Program-made: the position numbers and the translations under genes
Notes under the pieces: model-generated
The model's input: only the letters and a program-made list of their open reading frames with translations
Database searches by the model: none
What the model was told of the DNA's origin: nothing
Part shown: piece by piece, positions 12,501 through 22,877 of the stretch
Layout of the letters: each line of letters starts with the position of its first letter
Position numbering within the stretch: the stretch's first letter is position 1
DNA from: Apostichopus japonicus
Lineage: Eukaryota; Echinodermata; Holothuroidea; Aspidochirotida; Stichopodidae
Length of the DNA: 64,000 bases
Assembly (NCBI RefSeq): GCF_037975245.1
Contig: NC_092582.1
Coordinates: 24,652,077-24,716,076 of the forward strand
Direction: 5' to 3'

Positions 12501-13509
12501 TCGGTCATATTTAATATTACATGATAGGTAAGCTATCGATCATATTTAATATTACATGATAGGTAAGCTATCGATCATATTTAATATTACGAGATAGGTA
12601 AGCTATCGATCATTGCAATATTATGTGATAGGTAAGTTATTGATCATTGATATATTATGTGATAGTTAAGTTATCGATCATGTTAATATTATGTGATGCT
12701 ATCGATCATTGTAATATTATGTGATAGGTAAGTTGTCGATCATTGTAATATTATGTGATGGGTAAGCTATCGATCATATTTAATATTACATGATAGGTAA
12801 GTTATCGATCATTAATATTACATGATAGGTAAGATATCGATCATTTTAATTTTACATGATAGTAAGCTATCGATCATATTTAATATTATGTGATAGGTAA
12901 GCTATCGATCATTGTAATATTATGTGATAGGTAAGCTATCGATGTTAATATTATGTGATAGGTAAGCTATCGATCATTTTAATATTATGTGATAGGTAAA
13001 CTATTGATCATTGTAATATTATGTGATAGGTAAGCTATTGATCCTTTTAATATTACATGATAGGTAAGCTATCGATCATTTTAATAGGTTAGCTATCGAT
13101 CATGTTAATATTACATGATAGGTTAGCTATCGATCATTGTAATACTAGGTAAGTTATCGATCATTTTAATATTACATGATAGGTAAGCTATCGATCATAT
13201 TTAATAATATGTGATAGGTAAGCTATCGATCATTTTAATATTCAATCATTGTAATTATTCATTATTCGATCATTGTAATATTGTGTGATAGGAAAGTTGT
13301 CAATCATTGATATATTATGTGATAGGTAAGTTATCGATCATTTTAATATTACATGATAGGTAAGCTATCGATCATATTTAATATTACATGATAGGTAAGC
13401 TATCGATCATATTTAATATTATGTGATAGGTAAGCTATCGATCATATTTAATAATATGTGATAGGTAAGCTATCGATCATTTTAATATTATATGATAGGT
13501 AAGCTATGG
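9517..13509. repeat. 4-kb satellite of a 34-35-bp unit with an internal hairpin and ClaI-type site
   Basis: About 115 tandem copies of a unit built from GATAGGTAAGCTATCGATCA followed by TWTTAATATTACAT. Each intact unit holds the inverted pair GATAG/CTATC around a 5-nt loop, immediately followed by an overlapping ATCGAT and GATC. Variants carrying TCCTTGCAATATT recur at about 9776, 9977, 10250, 10660, 11040, 11352 and 12436. Blocks of several hundred bases are nearly identical, so the array has higher-order structure. Decay increases toward the right (short units and missing pieces from about 11700). Confidence 0.95.
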
Positions 13510-14962
13510 ACGAGCAAGTCACTTTAGGCCACTCACGCATTTTAGAAAAATTACATTTAATATTAGAGATACCGTTTCTGAAATATTCGTTAAGATACAA
13601 GACTTGTATATTTGAATAACTATTGAAATTTTACATTTTGTCTTCATTAATTGCTTCATTAACAGCCTTCTCTAATATAAGGAGAACGTTAACTAGTGAT
13701 TGTTTAGCATTAAATCATTTTTTCGTAGTAAAGCTGATAATATTATGTATATATCAAGTAATTCTTAAATACCAAGATCGGCTCTGTATAGTATATATAC
13801 TTCTCATTTGTTCTTTCATTGTTATTTTGATGCGCCTTATAAATGATTCTACTGGTTTCATTTTATTAAAGATCTTCTTTATTTCTTTATATTCCGATAT
13901 TTTCCTTCGAATTAGAACAATTATAAGACTACAACTAATACTTGCTCTAATTAATGTTATATTTAGTCATTAATTGTTAGATTTCATACTACTTCAACCA
14001 TTTATTAATTTTACTTTCTTTCGATGTTTAGTTGATTTCTTTCGTTCCTCATATTCTATATTATGAATTAATCTTTCATATTACTCACGCGTAATACAGT
14101 GAATATTAGAAGAATATTGTTCAATGTTATCATAATAACAATGACTGGCTGTCTACCGTTCAACCACTGATTGTGTAACTCAAAATCATACTAAAACATT
14201 GTCTTAGACATTAATTAATAACAATAACATGTTTTGTTTTTTAATCCAGTTCTTTGTTCCATTATTATGATCTCTAATGATGTTTACTTGAAGACAATAG
14301 GAACACGTGACTTTGACGTATTATAGTAAGATTTTAACATGATAGTAGCGAAGATAATGTTCTGTATATTTAACATTACTCTTAAATGCGATGATCGGCT
14401 CTCCATACATATCTTTCATTCTTCTTGCATCGTAATTTTGCTTCTTCTTATTAGGTGCTGGTTGATGATTAATGAATATTCATGATCTCTTCATTGTTAT
14501 TCAGTTTTTGTCGTATTTGCTTTAAACCAATTGGATATGATGAAGCCATAAAGTTTACCAATATAACACAAGCCCCATCCCGCAAAACTGAATATAAGTA
14601 CATTACTATACAAACACCGACTAACAGATAAATATGGATGAAATCACTGCATTGCGGTTTATGATATTAGGTATTTCCATGGTAATAATTATTCCTTTAT
14701 TTTGTAATTGTTCTTGGTATCTTCCATATTTCTGTATGCTTGTACAATATATAATTTTGCAACCAAACACACTTGTTCCCTTTGAGGCGATCCTGGTCTC
14801 TCATTATGATACAATCACAACCTATCCATCCCGTTTATCTGTTCGTATATCATAAGTTCATATCGTAGAATCTTATAATGAAAATTATTGATATGTATGT
14901 TGTAATGTCAATGGAAGCAATAAAAGAAAACTAATCAGAGATGTATTGTCAACATCGTTATC
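13510..14962. other. AT-rich stretch, no recognised gene
   Basis: A 116-codon open frame (13623-13973) encodes only a leucine/isoleucine-rich peptide of the kind AT-rich DNA gives by chance. Segments near 13745-13825 and 14365-14445 resemble each other around GATCGGCTCT, suggesting an old duplication. Nothing else was recognised. Confidence 0.4.
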
Positions 14963-15757
14963 TCTGTGTACATGGGCGGCGATCATGGGGGGAACGGGGG
15001 CATGCCCCCAATATTTTAGGTGGGGATATAGTATCTACTATCCCCCCCCCCAATATTTGGTGGCATAGTTTTCTTGTGTTGCTCTAAATAGAAAATAATG
15101 CGTGAGATTGTTTATCCAAATCATATTTTGCGGTGGCTAAAACTTCATCCAAAACATGCTGCATGAGGTAAATGACACTTCGTGGTCGTTTCTGTGACCT
15201 GTGACCGTATAGCAAGTTGTAACTCATGATTATTATCATAATATCTGTACATCTCTTGTGTATGAGTGTAAGTACGTACAATCATAATGATCCACGTCGA
15301 TATGGGTTCACTGGGTTTCCATTTGGCCTGTTTCCTACAAGATTTATAACCGCCGGCGCGTAGCCAAGGGGTGGGGCGAAAGTGGGCGACCGCCCCGCCC
15401 CTCGAGCATAGTTTTTGTATTTATTTATGATATCGCTAGTAATTTCAAAATAGAAAATGCTTAGATGCAACTTACAAGGCCTGGGAAGTGCCATTTTCAG
15501 CGATCTGGGAGGCATTTACGGCCAAAATTTTCTTAAAGCAAGCTTCGCCCCTCCCTTGGCAAATTCCTCACTACGCGCCTGTCTAACCGTGACACAATTT
15601 GTTACTCAATGTCACCCAAAAATGTCACACATTTTCACCGAAAGTATAGTTTTTACCTTTTTTTTCGAAATGTGTGTGTATATACACAAAATATCATAAA
15701 GCGCGTCCTCCCCCCCCCCCCCAATATTTGTAACAAATCGCCGCCCCTGTCTGTGTA
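14963..15757. mobile_element. hAT-like element (CRGGGGCGGCGAT ends) with 8-bp TSD
   Basis: The element 14971-15749 lies between perfect 8-bp repeats TCTGTGTA (14963-14970 and 15750-15757). The left end is CATGGGCGGCGATC and the right end is ATCGCCGCCCCTG, an inverted pair with one mismatch. C tracts with CCAATATTTG occur near both ends. A second hAT-like element is nested inside at 15353-15581. No transposase was seen. Confidence 0.87.
15345..15589. mobile_element. 229-bp hAT-like MITE nested inside another hAT-like element
   Basis: The element 15353-15581 has ends CCGGCGCGTAGCC and ACTACGCGCCTG. The flanking 8-mers TATAACCG (15345-15352) and TCTAACCG (15582-15589) match at 7 of 8 positions. 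Its interior (AGATGCAACTTACAAGGCCT and the following AGTGCC..TTTCAGCGATCTG) is also found, diverged, in the hAT-like element at 60210-60290, so the two share an ancestor. Confidence 0.78.
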
Positions 15758-17384
15758 ACATGTAGTCGATGTACTGACATGTAATTTCAAGCTATACTCT
15801 TTTCCTTTCATGCATCAAGGTCACACAGAAAGTCATAGCTATACAGTAACTCTCAAACAGGTGAGGCTGGTATAGTTGAGGTTGAGATTAAGAGTTGATG
15901 GGAGTTAAAGGCCAACTTGTTATAATGTACATAATTTAAACAGGATGACCATCGAAATATTGCTCGTTATGGACGTATGGCATATATGGATACAAACGAT
16001 TAGTCCGGTTAATTAGCCCATAATCTAGCATTGCCGGTCGAAGAACCTTGATTAACAATGATCAACTCCGATTATTATTACTCAGACAATCGGTCTAAGT
16101 TTTAACCGATAATCAAACTTTATTGCCTATAAGCTTTCATTTTCAGTTGTAAAACCTGGAGTACCGGTTCAAAACAAGACCGGCATTGAGCAATGATCCA
16201 ATTTTTCCGACAGAATCAAATTGGAATATATCATTAGTGGGTATTTTGATTTTCCATACACGTGAGTCAGGAATAATTTCGACATGCGAGTAAACATCCG
16301 GTAAGATTAGCATTACAATACGAGTTAAATCCCATTCTGAATGAGAAGAAAACCGCAGGTGGCTTTAGCTTTGTGAAAAGTCCAGATCATACAGTATTGT
16401 ATTAAGTTATAGCTTGAATAGGCTCGTTGTACGGGGACTGCTGGTGATAGTGTAACCATTTAGTTAAATAATATTTACTTCAAAGGCATCAATAAGACAC
16501 TGCAACCTTCTGAACGTGCTCTTCATCCATGGAAATGTTTGTGCAAATTATTCTCATTGGATCAATATCCCAGGATTTTACCTTGTGAATATTTCGCCAT
16601 GATTTCGTAATCCAAAGTGTCGTACCATGAATTCAGGATCAATAGTTGTCAGAGACCTGCATCTTTTCGTGGGCTGAGAAAATGATTCCTTATGGATGAG
16701 GATTTAATTTTCGAGAGGATCACTTAGGTTTTATACCGGGATACACTTTAAACTATAACATAACGATAATTGTTATCAGGTGTTGAAGTTTGTAGGTAAT
16801 TTTACCTTCCTGACTTCCCGAGAGGTTTGGATTTAAACAGATATTGGGAAACAAAGTATTGTCCCGTTTACCACTCGTAAACTCATGTGAGTACACATTC
16901 CATTGAAAATATTTGTTATCAGCGTTATCTATATATAACAGAACATACAGATCTAATATCAGAGAGATCCCTATCAACAATGTTCCATCAGCGTTATATA
17001 TATATATATATACGACAGAACATACAGATCCAAGCGTCGCTGAGTTACTGTATCCCAGTAGAGACTTATATAGGCTTGTAATCACTGAATTTAGTTGACA
17101 GTGGTAAATGTTAAACGTTATTTCTATTTTGATGATGACAGCAATTAAAATGATTTACTTCCTGTTACGTTTAATTCATTTAGTTTTCCTTTTTAAAAAT
17201 GATATTATTATTTTTAGATGTTAAGCTCATGGTGAATCAAGCTAAGTATGTCGGCCGTATTTTCACTGCATTGTAAACCTACGGAAAGATGATTGTATAG
17301 CTATCAATGGTATCAGTTTGACGTCATATTATCTGCATACTTTATAGTCTTCGCTTCCGAATTCTTCTTTCCTGGATGAAGTTC
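15758..17384. other. Stretch without a recognised gene
   Basis: A short direct repeat (CAGCGTTAT followed by AT-rich sequence and GAACATACAGATC) occurs near 16919-16955 and 16989-17032, the second copy with a (TA) run. Nothing else was recognised. Confidence 0.4.
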
Positions 17385-17759
17385 GTAGTATCCAAGGGCG
17401 TAGGAACCGGGGGGCTGGGGGCGCCAGCCCCCCAGTGAAAAATATGGTGGGGCGGAAGTATCATTCCCCTCCCCCACTTCGCAAGTCAGAAAACCCCTTT
17501 CAATCAGAAAAAAAAAATCTGCTTTGGAGCACCAAATTGCATCTAAGGCCAGGTGAAAATGCTGCAAAATTATTTATAAAATGGAGTGGGTGTTGAAGTG
17601 TGCTATATTGCACCAAATTGCATCTGAGGCCACCTGGAAATGCCAAAAAAAATCCAAAGGGGGACACCCCCTCCCCTTAGACCCCTCCCCCAGGCCGGCC
17701 ATCAGTCTTCAGCCCCCCCCCCCCACTCTAAAGCACCTTCCTACGCCACTGGTAGTATC
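17385..17759. mobile_element. Non-autonomous hAT-like element (family 1, copy B) with 8-bp TSD
   Basis: The element 17393-17751 is bounded by perfect 8-bp repeats GTAGTATC (17385-17392 and 17752-17759). The ends CAAGGGCGTAGGAACC and CTTCCTACGCCACTG are identical to those of the copy at 6625-6953, as is the internal pair of CACCAAATTGCATCT segments. A GGGGGCTGGGGGCGCCAGCC stretch near the left end is self-complementary. Confidence 0.9.
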
Positions 17760-20580
17760 GTACGTATTTTGTTAATTTTTGGAAATTTCTTGATAAATTC
17801 GCGACACTATAGAAGGGTTGTCAAACCACTGTCCCGTTGACCCCCTCCTTATGTACCGGGTAAGTACACTCGTTTACTAAATTAGTTTAAAAACAGTAAG
17901 TCATAAACTACAGGCTACATACTTGTAAGAAATTGTTACTTTTTGAACTTTTCATTCTCATCCCAAATAGCGTAGGATTAATTGTGGACTTGAACATACA
18001 TGGTTTTGTCCAATAGACCTATATTAGTTGTTAGTATGGTTTAACGATACTTTTACAACTAGGGATAAAACCTTTTCCTCTGGTGTTTATTACAGCCAAC
18101 GCTGTGCAAAAACAAAGTTTCTATATACTCTTTGGGTGGGATAGCTAATTAGATGTGTTATTGGTGGTTTCATTATAAACACTAACGGTATCACGTATGG
18201 CGTATTTGGGGTTCCATTTGTATAGGGACAATGAGGTCCAGAAGACTACAGTATGTTTACGCCTAACCTCATACACAATGTACGTGTACACGCAATAAAG
18301 GTATGTACTGTACACGCTGTACATGTATGTACTGGTTGACATTCATTTTATAGTAAAGTCTTTTAATTAAATGAATTAAACCAGAAACAGACAAGTACAT
18401 TGCAAATAGTTTTTGTTTATATGACATTATTAACTGCACAGTATTGAATTGAATGACCTTGAAGTACAATATACCTTGGCTCAAAACATGTGTAATATCA
18501 AAACAGCAAAAGCGCTTTTATTTATTTTAAATCCCAAACATCGGGAATTTTTCATTTCAAAATAAGGCTAAACACCCTCCTGATTTCTTTTTGCAAACAG
18601 GGTGGTACTATATCTCTCCCTGAAAAAATAATCAGATTTTTTTTAGCATGACGCGTTTGAGTTATTGGCTGTCAAAGATGACCTCTTTTGTACATCGGAG
18701 CAACTTATCAACTTCATAAATTAATATTGAGGAAAGCTATAGAACCCTGAAATTTGCTTAGGTTTAAGAACTTAATACTTTTTAGTATAAAACTCTGACA
18801 GCTCTAACATGGTTACTTTGGTAAACAAAAATGGCATCAAAACCCCTTTCCTCATGCTGAATCGCAGCATGAAATAGCAACTTTAGAGTTGCACAACTTG
18901 CATATATATTATAGGAAAGCACTGTAATCATTATTTTGTATTGTTTGTACTAGACATAATAAATTCTGAAAGAATCAAGTACCCTGAATCAATGGATTAG
19001 GTCGGAGCAAGTTAGCACTAAAAATAACATATTTGTTGGTGGGGGAAGGGGAGGGGTGATGTAATGCTGTGTCCGAAAAATGTAATAATTATGGAAGGGC
19101 ATACCGTTGAGATCCCCTCACCTTTGAAATTCGAAATTGTGGGTACTAAATTGGGCTCCTACGCCCATTAGTGTTGTACGAGTCAATAACTTTAATCTTT
19201 AAGAAGTCTAATTCAAGGCATAACTGATTTGTTGAAGACCTTCTAAGTTTCAATCATTGTAAATAGTTTGATCCATCTGTTCTGTAAGTCCTGTTGGATA
19301 AATAACTGGAAATCATATTATAAGCATTCCCACAAATCCCAATGTAAAATATTTCTTTAAAAGTACATATTAAATTATCAACTGTCATCTGATCAAGCTG
19401 AGAATGTTTACTGTTGATAGTTGATAATAAAGCAGGGTAAGTGCAGTGACCCTCCCTATCAATTCAAACTGAAAATTATAACAAAAAATATCATTCTTGT
19501 GTTAAGAAAGTAGGTAACCTTTTTCTCTATGACACTCCTACGAAGGTTATTAATGGAGGAAGTAAACTAATAGGTCCATAAGTTCTGGCAAAGTTGTATC
19601 ACTCTCTTTGAATAATGGAATAACTTTTGTGCATTAAGATCCCAGCTGAAAAGACATCGTTGGAGATATTGACCAATACAGAGGATATAGCACGTATAGT
19701 GGAAAAAGGATTTAATACAAATTTAAGCCGAATACCGTCAACATCTGGAGCCTTTCCAATCTTTAATCCATCAAAACATTAACATGCTTATTTAGCAGGT
19801 CGGATAATCATCGTTTTAATGCAATTCTATATGACATAAGTTTAATCTTATGATTAGGATTATTAATGTACACTTACCATAGATTTATTCTTGGAGAAAT
19901 TGATTTGTTTAATTCCAGGGGTAATCAAAGACTTATCATTAAAATTATTTCTAGACATTCTTGACAAAGACTAGTTAAGGTTGTGGTTATGATTTTATAA
20001 TATCAATTAACTGATGATAAGATGCATTACCGTCATGAATATGATTTATAATCACCACTCCATGTTTGTATTTACAGATAAGGGACACACCACAGAAAAT
20101 GAACAACATAATAAATACCTTAAATAATGATTCATTGTCTCCATAGCAACTATACTTTACAGGAATTGCGATATTCTGAATCAAAGTGGTTCATAGGAAA
20201 AAAACTGAATAAACATTTTAAGACATTTTCTTGAATGCATGATAACCCCAAAGTTCTTGTTTTTCTATGTCTTAGTTCTGAAAACGGGTATTTGTAAATA
20301 CTTCTAGCAAAAAGACAAAAACAGTTTTATACCGGTAAACAAAAACGCAGGAAAACCATGTATAATGACCGTCTGTTGCAATATTTGTCTTCAATGGACA
20401 ACTGAGGATAACTCTGTCAGAGCATAGAAAAGGGCTTCAAATTACTATACTCTTGTTTAGTAATAAACTTATCGGGATAGCGCTTTACCTATCAATATTG
20501 GAAAGAGCGTTTTCGCCATGCATACAAATGCAGCCTTATGTGTACCACTGGCTCAGCCTCAAAAAGATTTATAAACGTGG
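17760..20580. other. Stretch without a recognised gene; one isolated hAT-like terminus
   Basis: At 19150-19168 the sequence GGGCTCCTACGCCCATTAG looks like a right end of a GGGCGTAGG-type hAT element, preceded by poly-G and a GTCCGAAAAATGTAATAATT segment. No matching left end or duplication was found. The rest shows nothing recognisable; the part next to 20581 would be the 3' UTR of the homeobox gene. Confidence 0.35.
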
Positions 20581-20734
20581 TTATTTTATTTCCTCGCTAA
20601 TAACTTTTAATTTCTTGATTGTCTTCGACCAAATGGCTTTATTGGAAGATGTCCTCCGATTAAATTTCAAGTTCCGACCTGGAACAGAGCGGGGCTTCTC
20701 CTTACAATTGCCAGTGACCTTCCGCCATTTTGTT
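20581..20734 (-). CDS. Homeobox gene exon 4 (homeodomain end and C-terminus)
   Basis: 154 nt. The acceptor is TTTCTTCCATTATAG. One base completes R53, then TKWRKVTG finishes the homeodomain, followed by a basic tail ending [11 protein letters not shown] and TAA (complement of 20581-20583). The match of phase and residues to exon 3 across 1.8 kb is the strongest evidence for the gene model. Confidence 0.82.
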
Positions 20735-22785
20735 CTATAATGGAAGAAACCGATGAAGATCGTTAATCATGTTAATATAGGTTGACTCAAATCACGCAGA
20801 CCCAGGCGAGGCATTACATATAACAGGAACATATTCTGTTCTCCTGTCACATAATTTGTCACAGTCATGCAGTAATTTCTGTAAGGCTTGGAAGATTCAA
20901 CGATGTACTCACAAAACTAACGCAAAAACCAGCAACACTTTACTTTCATTGGCAGGAGCGCTACTAAGTAGAGTTCTGAGGGGCTTTAGCAGTTTAGCCC
21001 CCCCCCCTCCCTCCCTCCCTCTCTCTTTCTTTCCACTGGCAAACAGAATATTCAAAAGCAATCCTAGTGTAAACAATATTTTAAAAAGGTATGCGGTACA
21101 ATTTAAAAAGTCGAAACATCTTCAACGTTGTTTCAATAGTTGCAAAATATTGCACCAGTTTCCCTCCTTTTCACCCCCCCCCCCCCAAAAAAGAAAGAAA
21201 CTGGTACTTTTTCTCTTAAAATTCGTGCAAATGTCGTTGGCAAAGTTATTATCTCCACAGAGCGATGTCCGATATGGTATACCAAATCGGACATAGCATT
21301 GTTTGCCCCGTGTGGAAGCCACTAAATACTAACCCGTGTAGCGGTTCGGTTCATCGGTAAGGATCCCGAGCGAGAATGATCTCACCTGACGTCACAGTCT
21401 TGCATAACTACGTAGATGCACATGTTGTACATTTCACGTGCATAGTGCGGGTACGAGCTCGTGTAACACGTACGATTAAGTAAAAGAGGGGAAAATAGGA
21501 GACAAATATCCAAATATCCAAACGTTTCACGGTTTATTCTTGACATTTTAAGTTAACAAATGTATATAAGAAAGCTGCAACTGTTGTATTTATCTTTATA
21601 TCTCAAGTAGCAGGCCTCACAAGTTGTTACATAGAGTCAACTAACCTCCAAGACCTGGTTGTGTACATATATCATTTTAAAAACTTCAAGTACCGTTTCA
21701 AATCGCTATTACATCTATCTTTATCTCGTAGCAGGCCTCACAAGTTGGTACATAGAGTCAACTAACCTCCTAGACCTGGTTGTGTACAAATATCAAATTT
21801 AAAAGCTGCAAAATTCACTTCAAACGTTTAGATCTATAGTCATTTCAAATAACAGGTCTCACAAGTTATTACATAGAGTCAACTAACCTCCAAGACCTGA
21901 TTATTTACAAATATCATTTAAAAACTGCAAGTACCGTTTCAACTACCGCTATTATATCTATCTTAATCTCGTAGCAGGCCTCATAAGTTATTACATAGAG
22001 TCAACTAACCTCCAAGACCTGGTTGTGTACATATATCATTTTAAATACTGCAAGTACCGTTTAAAACCGCTATTATATCTATCTCTATCTCGAGTAGCAG
22101 GTCTCACAAGTTATTACATAGAGTCAACTAACTTCCGAGACCTGGGCAAAATAACGTAATTCGGGAACCGAGAGCGCCGAGCACAGTTGCACCCGAAACC
22201 GAGTTCCGAGAGCACTCGAAATGGTCCGACCCGCTGTAGGGGTTAGTATTTAGTGGCTTCCTTTGCCGTGTATGGGGGTGTGTGTATGTTTGTGTAAAAG
22301 TGGTGGCGCTAGATCGAAGTACCTTTTCTTAAATCCTTGCTTATGTACAAATGATTTACGCATACGAACCTTGCAAATTGTATGTGAGGGCCGCAGATGC
22401 TTTTTAAGGGTAACTGTAAAGTATATATACTGACCCCACCTGACTCATTCTGGTTTCCAGCTAATTACCTTATTAATCAACGCAATGTGTTTCGGCTTAT
22501 CTTCCAGAGTACAAAAAGGAAAACAGAGCAAGAAACAAAGACCAACCTTCTGTTTTGAAACCATGTTTTGACTTGAGCCTCTTCAAGACCTAGTCTAGTT
22601 GCTAGCACACACCTCTCATGAAGACCCAGGTATTTCTTGGCACTGAAAGTTCTTTCTAAACCTGACGAAAAGTAGTATCAAATATATGTTATGCAATGAC
22701 ATGCTCCAATTTGTTTATAATTTTAGAGGTAATTTCTCATTACTATTGTTACTAAATACCATATCTGATGCCATAGATGTATGTA

Positions 22786-22877
<92 letters not shown>

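Noticed and set aside
9517-13509. Regularly spaced repeats that at first sight resemble a CRISPR array
   Set aside because: Repeats are contiguous, with no unique spacers, in a eukaryotic setting; it is a satellite.
13623-13973. A 116-codon hydrophobic open frame
   Set aside because: Composition is that of AT-rich random sequence; no domain, no splice or poly(A) support.
20453-20740. A 95-codon plus-strand frame
   Set aside because: It is the antisense of homeobox exon 4.
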